From JAJXWB01 sp036796555 (GTDB taxonomy: Bacteria; Pseudomonadota; Alphaproteobacteria; Rhizobiales; Beijerinckiaceae), in the NCBI GenBank assembly GCA_036796555.1, contig DAIRCS010000002.1, positions 49,941-113,940 of the forward strand: a DNA stretch of 64,000 bases. Reading direction: 5' to 3'. Position 1 is the first letter of the stretch. Every line of letters starts with the position of its first letter. Below are positions 26,133 to 34,492 of this stretch, in pieces. The notes below the pieces were generated by a model, which worked only from the letters and a program-made list of their open reading frames with translations, was not told where the DNA came from and made no database searches. The translations under genes and the position numbers were made by a program.

Positions 26133-26885
26133 TCAGCCCGGCCGCGTCAGCACGACCAGTTGATAGAGCCCGCCGAAGAAGCGCTGCGGCCGCGTCGCGA
26201 CAACGCCGCGCGGCGCATAGTCGACGATTTCGTCGCGCCACAGGTCGAGCGCAAAGGGCTCGAGCAGCGTGAAGACGGGCCGCATCAGCCAGCGCCACGG
26301 GCTCCAGCGGCGTGGGCGCGCGTAGTCGACGACGACGATTGCGCCGCCGGGCTTCACGACGCGGAGGGCTTCGGCCAGCGTGCGGCGGCGGACGGCCTTC
26401 GGCTGTTCGTGCAGCAGAAAGAACAGCACGGCGCGGTCGAAGCGCGCATCGGCGAATTCCATGCGCGTCGCGTCCATCACATGCATGCGCGTCGGCGTCC
26501 TGGCGGAGAGCTTTGCGCCGAGATTGGCGATCTGGACCGGCAATGCGTCGATCACGTCGAGACGGCCGGCCTGCGCCGCGACGCGCGCCGACAGCGCCGC
26601 CGTGAAATCGCCGTAGGCGCAGGCGACCTGCAGCGTGCGGCCGCCGGGCGCGGGCCCGAGCGCCGCGATCGCGGCGTCGCGCAGGCGCCGGTAATTGCCC
26701 CACAAGATGGCGCCGACCAGCCATTGCCGCTCGAACAGGCGCACGGCGCGCGGATGGACGTAGGCCCACCAGTAATGATCGACGAGATAGGCCGGCGGCG
26801 CCGCGTCGTGTGGAAATCGCGTATCGGATGCAATGTCCACGCCGCAGGTATGGACGGATTCCATCTCGGGGAGCGCCTCGATCAT
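26133..26885 (-). CDS. rquA: Rhodoquinone biosynthesis methyltransferase-like protein RquA
   Basis: RquA converts ubiquinone to rhodoquinone, the low-potential quinone used in fumarate respiration, and needs SAM. The protein (about 250 residues) has the diagnostic stretch HYWWAYVHPRAVRLFERQWLV near 37-57, followed by LWGNYRRLRDAA. In place of the usual glycine-rich motif I it has LQVACAYGDF (85-94), as known for RquA. FFLLHEQP and the C-terminal EPFALDLWRDEIVDY also match. The ATG at 26885 is used; a TTG at 26933 would add 16 residues. It lies behind an alpha/beta hydrolase gene in the same direction. Confidence 0.85.
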   Translation of the reverse strand: MIEALPEMESVHTCGVDIASDTRFPHDAAPPAYLVDHYWWAYVHPRAVRLFERQWLVGAILWGNYRRLRDAAIAALGPAPGGRTLQVACAYGDFTAALSARVAAQAGRLDVIDALPVQIANLGAKLSARTPTRMHVMDATRMEFADARFDRAVLFFLLHEQPKAVRRRTLAEALRVVKPGGAIVVVDYARPRRWSPWRWLMRPVFTLLEPFALDLWRDEIVDYAPRGVVATRPQRFFGGLYQLVVLTRPG

Positions 26886-26942
26886 GGCGCGATCAGGCGC
26901 TGATTCCCGCGCCGCCGCGTTGCGCTGCCGCAAGGCGGGCGT

Positions 26943-27782
26943 TCAGCTCGTCAGGAAATTCTCGACCAGCGCGATCTGCCCGGGAACGTTGAGCGCCGGC
27001 GCGTGGCCGCATCCCTCGATTTCCACGACGCGGCAGAGCGCGTTTTCCTTCGGCATGCGTTCGGCCGCCTCGCGCAGCAGCAGGTCGGAATTCGCGCCGC
27101 GCAGGCACAGCATGGGGCAGGCGAGCTTCCGCCATGCGTCCCATTGCGCATAATCGTCGGGGTGATGGACGAATTGCATCGCCATGTTCGGATCGTAATG
27201 CGTGGTGATTCCGCCGTCGGGCAGGCGGCGTGCCGAAGTCTCCGCCATGCGCCGCCATTGCGCGTCGCTGAGGTAGCCGTAAGGCAGATAGATCTGGCGT
27301 AGATAGGCTTCGAGTTCGCTCACGCGCTCGAAGCGCGGCGGCGTGCCGGCATAGCTGCGGATACGTTCGATCGCCGCCGGATTGAGCTCGGGCCCGATGT
27401 CGTTCAGCACGAGGCGCCTGATGCGGCCGGCGAGCGGTCCTGCGCCCGCGCGGATGGCGATGGCGCCGCCCATTGACGTGCCGACCCAGTCGAACGTCTC
27501 CCAGCCGATGGCGTCGAGAAAGGCCGTGGCCAGCTTCGCGTAGAATTCGAGGCAATATTCCGCCTGCGGTCGCGGGCTCCATTGCGACAGGCCGCGGCCG
27601 ATCGTGTCGGGCGCGACGATGCGCCAGCGTCGGCCGAGAGCCTCGGCGAGATCGTCGAAGTCGCGGCCGGTGCGCGCGAGCCCGTGCCAGAGAACGAGCT
27701 TCGGTCTGCCGGCCTCGCCCCATTCCATGTAGTGGAGTTCGCGATCGAGAACCGTGACGTATTTCGAGACGGGTCCGTTCAT
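26943..27782 (-). CDS. Alpha/beta hydrolase
   Basis: This 279-residue protein has the alpha/beta hydrolase fold. The oxyanion strand is VLWHGLARTGRDFD near 30-43, the nucleophile elbow GTSMGG has S103, and the catalytic histidine lies in GCGHAP (about H260). There is no signal peptide, so it acts in the cytoplasm. It precedes rquA by 57 bases on the same strand and may be co-transcribed. The substrate cannot be inferred. Confidence 0.85.
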   Translation of the reverse strand: MNGPVSKYVTVLDRELHYMEWGEAGRPKLVLWHGLARTGRDFDDLAEALGRRWRIVAPDTIGRGLSQWSPRPQAEYCLEFYAKLATAFLDAIGWETFDWVGTSMGGAIAIRAGAGPLAGRIRRLVLNDIGPELNPAAIERIRSYAGTPPRFERVSELEAYLRQIYLPYGYLSDAQWRRMAETSARRLPDGGITTHYDPNMAMQFVHHPDDYAQWDAWRKLACPMLCLRGANSDLLLREAAERMPKENALCRVVEIEGCGHAPALNVPGQIALVENFLTS

Positions 27783-27903
27783 GCTTTCGGTTCCGAGCGT
27801 CCTTGATTCCAGATCAGCTTATCTGCGTTTGAGCGATTCTGCTCAAACGCAGGCTGATCTGAAGAGAAATCGGCGCCGATGCGCGCGCCGGGCGCGCGGC
27901 GTG

Positions 27904-29358
27904 TCAGACCAGCCGACGGCCCGCTGCGCGCGCGTCGGCGTTGCGGGGCGCGAAAATCTGCCGGATGCCGTCGATCAGCGACCATTTGTTGCGCGCTTCC
28001 GCCAGTCGCGCGATGAAGGTCTCGGCCCATCGCGTCACGTCGTATTCGGTGATGCGCTCGAACATGCGCGCGTGGCGCGCGATGCGCTCTTCGCGCGGCA
28101 TGGTCAGCGCGCGTTCGATCGCGGCCGATACGGCTTCGCGCTCGTGCGGATTGACGATCAGCGCGCCTTCGAGTTCGGACGCCGCGCCCGCGAATTGCGA
28201 GAGAACGAGCACGCCGGGGTTCGTCTCGTCCTGCGCGGCGACATATTCCTTGGCGACGAGATTCATGCCGTCGCGCAGCGGCGTCACCAGCGCGACCTCG
28301 GCGCTGCGGTAGATCCCGGCGAGCTGCTTGCGCGAATAGGACCGGTTCACGTAGCGGATCGGCGTCCAGGCGGCTTCGCCGTATTCGCCGTTGATCTGGC
28401 CGACGAGCGCCGTGACCATGTCCTCCATTTCCTTGTAGCCCTTCGCCTGCTCGCGGCTCTTCGGCGTGATCTGGAGAAAGGTCGCCGCGCCGCGCCATTG
28501 CGGCTTCTCGGCGAGAAGATGTTCGAAGGCCTGCATGCGCTGCACGATGCCCTTGGAATAGTCGAGCCGGTCGACGCCGAGCAGCAGCTTGCGTCCGCCG
28601 AGGCTCGTGAGCATGTCCTGGATGAACGTCGAATGCTGGGCTGCGCGCGCGGCGCGCGCGTAGATGCCCGTCTCGATGCCCACAGGGAAGGAATCGATCT
28701 GCATCCGGCGCCCGTCGATCTCGAAATAGCGGCCGCCGCGCGAGGGCGTCGCGCCGCGCGTCTCCAGATACTTGCCGTAATTGTCGGTGTCGTTGTCCGT
28801 CTGGAAGCCGACGAGATCGAAGGCCGCCAGCGCGCCGATGGATTCCGCGTTCCGCGGCAGCGCCTGGAGAATGTCGGGCGGCGGGCAGGGAATGTGCAGG
28901 AAGAATCCCATCGGGTTGTCGTGGCCGCGCGCGCGCAACTCCTGCGCGAGGCGCATCAGGTGGTAGTCGTGCACCCAGACGATGTCGTCGGGCTGCAGGA
29001 TTTTCGAGACCTGGTCCGCGAAATAGCTGTTGACCCGGATGTAGCCCGTGAGGTCGGCGCGCGAATATTCCTGCAGGTCGACGCGATAGTGCAGCAGCGG
29101 CCACAGCACGCTGTTGGCGAAGCCGTTGTAATATTCCTGATAGTCCGCAGCCGACAGGTCGAGCGCGACGTAGGTGACGTTGCGGCCGTCGATGACCTCC
29201 GGCGCGCCGGGCGTATCCTCCGTCGTGCGGCCGCTCCAGCCGCACCATACGCCCTTGCGTCCGCGCAGCGCCGCTTTCACGGCGACCGCCAGCCCGCCCG
29301 CCCGCTTCTCGCCGGGCAGGGCGACGCGATTCGAAACGATTACCAGGCGCGCCACCAC
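27904..29358 (-). CDS. otsA: Trehalose-6-phosphate synthase OtsA
   Basis: OtsA (GT20) joins UDP-glucose and glucose 6-phosphate to trehalose 6-phosphate. Family motifs are RLVIVSNRVALP at the start, WVHDYHLM, FFLHIPCPP, GVDRLDYSKGI and RDGMNLVAKEYVAAQ. The protein has about 484 residues. The GTG at 29358 has GGGAG five bases upstream; an ATG at 29370 is the alternative. Either start lies inside the end of the GH15 gene, so the three trehalose genes are tightly overlapped and probably one operon. Confidence 0.92.
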   Translation of the reverse strand: MVARLVIVSNRVALPGEKRAGGLAVAVKAALRGRKGVWCGWSGRTTEDTPGAPEVIDGRNVTYVALDLSAADYQEYYNGFANSVLWPLLHYRVDLQEYSRADLTGYIRVNSYFADQVSKILQPDDIVWVHDYHLMRLAQELRARGHDNPMGFFLHIPCPPPDILQALPRNAESIGALAAFDLVGFQTDNDTDNYGKYLETRGATPSRGGRYFEIDGRRMQIDSFPVGIETGIYARAARAAQHSTFIQDMLTSLGGRKLLLGVDRLDYSKGIVQRMQAFEHLLAEKPQWRGAATFLQITPKSREQAKGYKEMEDMVTALVGQINGEYGEAAWTPIRYVNRSYSRKQLAGIYRSAEVALVTPLRDGMNLVAKEYVAAQDETNPGVLVLSQFAGAASELEGALIVNPHEREAVSAAIERALTMPREERIARHARMFERITEYDVTRWAETFIARLAEARNKWSLIDGIRQIFAPRNADARAAGRRLV

Positions 29359-31136
29359 GCATTCTCCCATGTATCGGACAGGCGCATCGCCGTGTTGATG
29401 ACGCCTGCCATTGAATAGGTCTGCGGAATGTTGCCCCACAATTGTCCGCTGACGGGATGCATGTCCTCCGACAGCAGCCCGTATTTGTTCGCGTGCGAAA
29501 GGATGTCCTGGAAAATCTCGCGCGCTTCCTCGCGGCGGCCGATGGCGGCGAGCGCGTCGGCATACCAGAAATTGCACACGATGAAGGCGGTCTCCGGCTC
29601 GCCGAAATCGTCGGCCGCCGTGTAGCGCATCACGCGCCCGTTGCGGCGCAGGTCGTGGCCGATCGCCTCGACCGTCTTGACGAAACGCGGGTCGGACGGA
29701 GGCAGGAGGCCGAGTTCGGCGATCATCAGCACGCTCGCGTCGAGATCGTCGTAGCCGAAGGCGCCGACGAGCGCGCCGCGCTTTTCGCTCCATCCGTTGT
29801 CGAGGATCGCGCGCCGGATCGGCGCGGCGCGGTTGCGCCAGTAGTCGGCGCGATCGTTGAGGCCGAGTCGCGCCGCGATATGGCCGAGCCTGTCGCAGGC
29901 CGCCCAGCACAGCGCCGCCGAATAGGTGTGCACGCGCGTGCGGCCGCGATATTCCCAGATGCCGGCGTCGGGCGTCAGCGCGAATTCCGCCGCGCGCTCG
30001 CCGAGCGGCTCGAGACGGCGGAACAGGGATTCGTCGCCCATGCGCGGCAGGCGGTGGTCGATGAACATCTGCTTGGCCGCCAGCACGACCGAGCCGTAGA
30101 CGTCGTGCTGCGCCTGTTCGGCGGCGGCGTTGCCGATCCGCACCGGGCCCTGGCACATGAAGCCTTCGAGCAGGGACGCCTCGTTTTCTTCGAGCGAATG
30201 TCCGGGCACGATCGCATGCAGCGGGCCGATCGTCTCGTTGGGATCGGCGACGACGGACGTCAGATAGCCGATGTAGGATTCCATCGTCTGCGTCGCGCCG
30301 AGACGATTGAGCGCGCCGACCACGAAAAACGCGTCGCGCAGCCAGCAGAAGCGATAGTCCCAGTTGCGCGACGTGCCCGGCGCCTCGGGGATCGACGTCG
30401 TATGCGCCGCGATGATCGCGCCTGTCTCCTCGAAACTGCACAGCTTCAGCGTGATCGCGGAGCGGATCGTCTCGCGCTGCCATTCGAAGGGCACGCCGAG
30501 CGAGCGCGACCAGTCGAGCCAATAGACGCGCGTGCGATTCTCGAAATCGCGGGCGGTCGAATCGAGATCGCTCAGGAACGGCTCGTCCGTGCCGAAGACG
30601 AGAGTCACGACGCGCGTCAGAGCGAATTTGGTCTCGTCGGCGATGTAGGACAACGGCGCGTCGGTCGTCAGCCGCAGCACGTCGGCGCCGCCGAGATAGC
30701 GGATGTGATTGGAGCCGAGCACGGCCTGCGTCGGCTTGCCGCCGTAGCCGAACGTCGGCCGCACGCGGATCGCGATGCGCGGCAGGCCCGAGATCGGCTC
30801 GATGCGGCGCACGAATTGCGGCGGCCGGAAGACGCGCTCGTAACGGCCGAAGCGCGGCATGAAATCGACGATGCGCACGGCGCCGCCGTGCTTGTCCTCG
30901 AGGATGGTTTCGAGCACCGCCGTGTTGCGCGCGTAGGACGAGCGCGACGAGACCTGATCGTGCAGGACGACGTCGGAAAAGCCTTTTTCCTCGTTGCCCG
31001 ACAGCAGCCGGCAGAAGATCGGGTCGCCGTCGAAACGCGGAAAGCACCACCAGACGATGCGCGCCTGGGGATCGACGAGCGCGGCGACGCGGCAATTGCC
31101 GAGAAGGGCGAGATCGAGCGGCTGCGTGTCCGTCAT
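29340..31136 (-). CDS. Glycoside hydrolase family 15 protein (possible trehalase)
   Basis: This 598-residue protein is a GH15 glucoamylase/trehalase-type enzyme. The N-terminal beta-rich domain (LLGNCRVAALVDPQARIVWWCFPRFD) is followed by an alpha/alpha-barrel with NWDYRFCWLRDAFF. The general-acid region IWEYRGRTRVHTYSAALCW is near residues 394-412, and the end part NIPQTYSMAGVINTAMRL fits the family. Members next to otsA/otsB in actinobacteria and proteobacteria include trehalases, so a role in trehalose breakdown is likely. It lies between otsB and otsA and overlaps both. Confidence 0.85.
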   Translation of the reverse strand: MTDTQPLDLALLGNCRVAALVDPQARIVWWCFPRFDGDPIFCRLLSGNEEKGFSDVVLHDQVSSRSSYARNTAVLETILEDKHGGAVRIVDFMPRFGRYERVFRPPQFVRRIEPISGLPRIAIRVRPTFGYGGKPTQAVLGSNHIRYLGGADVLRLTTDAPLSYIADETKFALTRVVTLVFGTDEPFLSDLDSTARDFENRTRVYWLDWSRSLGVPFEWQRETIRSAITLKLCSFEETGAIIAAHTTSIPEAPGTSRNWDYRFCWLRDAFFVVGALNRLGATQTMESYIGYLTSVVADPNETIGPLHAIVPGHSLEENEASLLEGFMCQGPVRIGNAAAEQAQHDVYGSVVLAAKQMFIDHRLPRMGDESLFRRLEPLGERAAEFALTPDAGIWEYRGRTRVHTYSAALCWAACDRLGHIAARLGLNDRADYWRNRAAPIRRAILDNGWSEKRGALVGAFGYDDLDASVLMIAELGLLPPSDPRFVKTVEAIGHDLRRNGRVMRYTAADDFGEPETAFIVCNFWYADALAAIGRREEAREIFQDILSHANKYGLLSEDMHPVSGQLWGNIPQTYSMAGVINTAMRLSDTWENAWWRAW

Positions 31137-31891
31137 GCGCGGCGCGCCTCCGGCCGCATGCCGGCGAGGTCCGCAAGCCAGGCCCTGACCTCCGCCGGCG
31201 CGGCGAACACGCCGTCGGCCCCGTCGAGCCGCCGGCCGACCGAGAAGGCGCGGCCGCCGAGCGCCTTGGCGGCCGCGATGCCGGCTATGTCGGTGACGTC
31301 GTCGCCGATGAAGACCGGCCGGCGGCCGGCGAAAGGCGCGATCTGCATGAAGGCGCGCACCGCGTCGCCTTTGCTCGTCGACGGCGATTTGATCTCGAAG
31401 ACGCAATGGCCGCGCATGATGGCGAGTTGCGGCGTCGTCCCGATCGCAGCGTCCAGCTCATCCCATAGGGCGGCCGCGCGCTCCTGCGCCGCGCGCCAGT
31501 GAACGGCGAGCGCCTTGCCCTTGTCTTCCACGAAAACGCCGGGGTGGCGGGCGGCGACCGCATGGATCGCCCGCCGCGCCGCCGCAGGAATGTCCGGGCC
31601 GCCCCGGTCCGCGATCGCGCCGTCGGCCTGGCCGCGCCATTGCGCGCCGTGAATGCCGCTGGCCGGAAGGCGCAGCGGGGCGAACAACCGGTCGATGTCC
31701 TCGATACGGCGGCCGCTGACGATCGCCAGGGCGCCCCCGAGGGCAAAGTATAACCTGTCCAATATCGTCAATATTTCGCCTGTAGCACGAGCGTTTTCCG
31801 GTCGTTCAACAATGTCCAATAAAGTACCGTCTGCATCGACGAATAGACAAAAGTCGCCGAACGCAAGATTCAACTGCGGTAATTCAGACAT
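31133..31891 (-). CDS. otsB: Trehalose-6-phosphate phosphatase OtsB
   Basis: OtsB removes the phosphate from trehalose 6-phosphate. This 252-residue HAD hydrolase has DADGTLLD with D19 and D21, ALAIVSGRRIEDID, and the late FIGDDVTDIAG motif. It is the first gene of the otsB-GH15-otsA set and overlaps the GH15 gene by ATGA. Glucokinase is transcribed divergently from the 168-base region in front of it. Confidence 0.9.
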   Translation of the reverse strand: MSELPQLNLAFGDFCLFVDADGTLLDIVERPENARATGEILTILDRLYFALGGALAIVSGRRIEDIDRLFAPLRLPASGIHGAQWRGQADGAIADRGGPDIPAAARRAIHAVAARHPGVFVEDKGKALAVHWRAAQERAAALWDELDAAIGTTPQLAIMRGHCVFEIKSPSTSKGDAVRAFMQIAPFAGRRPVFIGDDVTDIAGIAAAKALGGRAFSVGRRLDGADGVFAAPAEVRAWLADLAGMRPEARRA

Positions 31892-32059
31892 AAGCGGCGC
31901 TGCCCATTTGTGTCCCGCTCGGCGGAGACTTTAACGATCCAGAGGCAATAACTCAATCGCTTCTTTCCGGTTCCGCTTGTGGTTGGATAGACATGGCGCC
32001 CGCATCGCCCTATCTTCAGGCGCCCCCTTGAATTTCCACATGGTCTCCAGGCGGTCGGC

Positions 32060-33061
32060 TTGCAATTTCCTTTTCCGGTCATGGTCTGCGACGTCGGCGG
32101 CACCAATCTGCGCATAGCGATCTGTCGTGCGCCCGGCGGCGCGCCCGAAATCGTCCTGAAGCAGTCCACGTCGGCCCATCCTGGGCTCGAGGACGCGCTG
32201 CGCGAGGCGGCCTCGATCGCCGGCGCCGCGCCGCGCTCGGTTCTCGTCTGCGCGGCCGGCCCGGTGGCGGGCGCCCGGGTCAGGCTCACGAATGCCGATT
32301 GGGCCGTCGACGGGCCGGACCTCGCCCGCAGGCTCGGGCTCGATCAGGGATTGCTGCTCAACGATTTCGAGGCGCAGGCCGTCGCTCTGCCGCATCTGGC
32401 CGGCGACATGACGTCGACGATCTGCCCGGGGGTCCCTTCCCCCACCGGGCCGATGCTGGTGCTCGGGCCCGGCACCGGCCTCGGCGCCGCGGCGCTGCTG
32501 AAGGCCGGCGGGCGCTGGGTGGTGGCGACGACGGAGGCGGGTCACGCCGATTTCGGCCCGGCCGATGCCGCCGAGGAGGCGATCTGGCCGCATCTCGAAC
32601 GGGTCGAGGGGCGCGTGACCTTCGAGAGCGTCCTGTCGGGGCCGGGGCTCGCCCGGCTCCATGCGGCCATGCGCGCGGCGCGCGGGCTCGCTCCCGGGAA
32701 GGTCGACGCCGCCGGGGTGCAGGCGGCGGCGCATGCGGGAGACGGCGTCGCGATCAAGGCGATCGGGATGTTCTGGCGGCTCGTGGCGCGCTGCGCCGGC
32801 GACCTCGCGCTGATCTTCCTCGCGCGCGGCGGCGTGACGCTCTCGGGCGGGGTGCTGCCGCGCCTGGTCGACTGGCTCGACAAGGAAGAGTTTCGCCGCG
32901 TCTTCGTCGCGAAGGCCCCGATGAAGGACGTGCTCGCCGCTATCCCGGTGCGGCTGATCGTTCACGCCGACGCCGCGCTGTTCGGCATGGCCGAGCTCGC
33001 CGCGACGCCCGGGGATTATGCGATCGACTATGCGGCGCGCGCCTGGCGTCGGGACGCCTGA
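32060..33061 (+). CDS. glk: Glucokinase
   Basis: This ROK-like/Glk-type kinase phosphorylates glucose to glucose 6-phosphate. The ATP site DVGGTNLRIA (11-20), LLLNDFEAQAVALPHL (about 95-110), GPGTGLGAA and the sugar-binding EAGHADF are all present over 333 residues. The TTG at 32060 is the best start; an ATG at 32081 would remove the first seven residues. Its divergent neighbour is the trehalose block, so it may recycle glucose released by a trehalase. Confidence 0.92.
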   Translation: MQFPFPVMVCDVGGTNLRIAICRAPGGAPEIVLKQSTSAHPGLEDALREAASIAGAAPRSVLVCAAGPVAGARVRLTNADWAVDGPDLARRLGLDQGLLLNDFEAQAVALPHLAGDMTSTICPGVPSPTGPMLVLGPGTGLGAAALLKAGGRWVVATTEAGHADFGPADAAEEAIWPHLERVEGRVTFESVLSGPGLARLHAAMRAARGLAPGKVDAAGVQAAAHAGDGVAIKAIGMFWRLVARCAGDLALIFLARGGVTLSGGVLPRLVDWLDKEEFRRVFVAKAPMKDVLAAIPVRLIVHADAALFGMAELAATPGDYAIDYAARAWRRDA

Positions 33062-33067
33062 GGCGCT

Positions 33068-33535
33068 TCAGGCTGCGTTCGGCGTCGGCGACCGCATGAG
33101 GATCGAATAGAGCGCGGACGGGTCGCGCGTCGAGCGCAACGTCGCCACCAGGCTCTGGTCGCGCAGGACGCGCGCGGCGCGCGACAAGGCGTTGAGATGA
33201 TCGGCGCCGGCCGTTTCCGGAGCGATCAGCAGAAAGATGAGGTCGACCGGCGCGTCGTCCAGCGCCTCGAAATCGATCGGCTTCTCGAGCCGAGCGAACA
33301 CGCCGAAAATCCGCTCGCAGCGCGCGAGCTTGCCGTGCGGGATGGCGATGCCGCCCCCGATCGCGGTCGAGCCGAGCCGCTCGCGCTGGATGAGCGCGTC
33401 GAGAACCTCGCGCGAATCGAGGCCCGACAGTTCCCCGGCCTTCTCGCTGAGCTCGATCAGCGCCTGCTTCTTGCTGTTGGCTTTCAGCGAGGCAATGACC
33501 GCCTGCGGGGATATGAGATCGTTGAGCGATATCAT
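33068..33535 (-). CDS. ptsN: Nitrogen-type PTS EIIA protein PtsN
   Basis: PtsN is the EIIA component of the regulatory PTS-Ntr system. The 155-residue protein has the phosphorylated histidine H67 in GGIAIPHGKL and the family ending LNALSRAARVLRD. The order rpoN-hpf-ptsN is standard in proteobacteria. Its end lies seven bases from the convergent glk stop. Confidence 0.93.
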   Translation of the reverse strand: MISLNDLISPQAVIASLKANSKKQALIELSEKAGELSGLDSREVLDALIQRERLGSTAIGGGIAIPHGKLARCERIFGVFARLEKPIDFEALDDAPVDLIFLLIAPETAGADHLNALSRAARVLRDQSLVATLRSTRDPSALYSILMRSPTPNAA

Positions 33536-33701
33536 CCGCACTATCCTGTTTTCGCCCCGCGGCCCATCCGCGCCGGAGGCGATGGCCTCGATCGCGCCCG
33601 ACGCGTCCTGCGCCGCCCGTCGACGCGACTTACTCTGATCGCAGCCGCGATCTGCACGGACCGCGGACGCGGTCGACGCAATAACCATGCCGGTTCGCCG
33701 G

Positions 33702-34295
33702 TCAGGACGAAGGCTTCGCCTTGTCGCCGCCGGCGGGATCCAGCCAGCCGATATTGCCGTCGTTGCGACGGTAGATGATGTTCACGCGGCCGGTCGCGGC
33801 GTGGCGAAACGGCAGGACCGTCACGCCGGTCATGTCCAGTTCCATGACAGCGGCGGCGATCGTCATCGCGCCGAGCCGCGTCGTGGTCTCCGCGATCACG
33901 GTCGGCGCGAATTCGTGCTCGGCGGGCGCGTCGACCTCCTCGTCGAGGGCCTCCAGCACGTAGCTGGCGACCATGACGCCGGCGCCGTCGGCCTTCTCGT
34001 GCTTGCGCTCCTTGAGCCGGCTCTTGTAGCGGCGCAGCCGCTTCTCGATCCGGTCGGCGGCCTGGTCGAAGCAGGCGTAGGGCTCCTGCGCCCGGCCGTC
34101 GGCCTGCACGGTCACGCCGTTCGTCAGATGCAGCGTGCAGTCGGCCCGGAAGCCCGAGCCCTCCGGCGCGATCGTGACATGGCCGGTCGGCTCGCCGTCG
34201 AAATATTTCCCGGCGGCGGTCGCGAGCCTGCCCAGCACATGCGTGCGCAGGGCTTCGCCGATGTTCATGTTCTTGCCCGATACCCGCAACGACAT
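33702..34295 (-). CDS. hpf: Ribosome hibernation promoting factor, long form
   Basis: This 197-residue protein binds idle ribosomes and promotes 100S dimers. The N-terminal domain starts MSLRVSGKNMNIGEALR, and the C-terminal dimerisation domain has VMELDMTGVTVLPFRHAATGRVNIIYRRNDGNIGWLDP, which marks the long form. It lies between rpoN and ptsN as usual. Confidence 0.93.
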   Translation of the reverse strand: MSLRVSGKNMNIGEALRTHVLGRLATAAGKYFDGEPTGHVTIAPEGSGFRADCTLHLTNGVTVQADGRAQEPYACFDQAADRIEKRLRRYKSRLKERKHEKADGAGVMVASYVLEALDEEVDAPAEHEFAPTVIAETTTRLGAMTIAAAVMELDMTGVTVLPFRHAATGRVNIIYRRNDGNIGWLDPAGGDKAKPSS

Positions 34296-34492
34296 CTCTA
34301 CCTCGGTCTGCTTCTGGTTCGTCGGTTGGTTCTTGGCTGGACTTTACGACGGCGGCGTTCGATCTGGCGGTATGGCGGCGAGCGGGAAACCGTTAGAAGC
34401 GCGCGCCGGGGAAGTCAACCGGCGCGAAACCCTGTTGAAAACTGTTATAAATCAAACGTATACACATGGACTATTCCCCGGCGCGCCCGAAT

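Noticed and set aside
29340..31406. Longer start for the GH15 gene inside otsB
   Set aside because: The first 90 residues are arginine-rich shadow of otsB; the ATG at 31136 overlaps the otsB stop and fits the family start.
29442..31502. Long plus-strand open frame opposite the GH15 gene
   Set aside because: The opposite strand carries clear GH15 and OtsB motifs; this frame has none.
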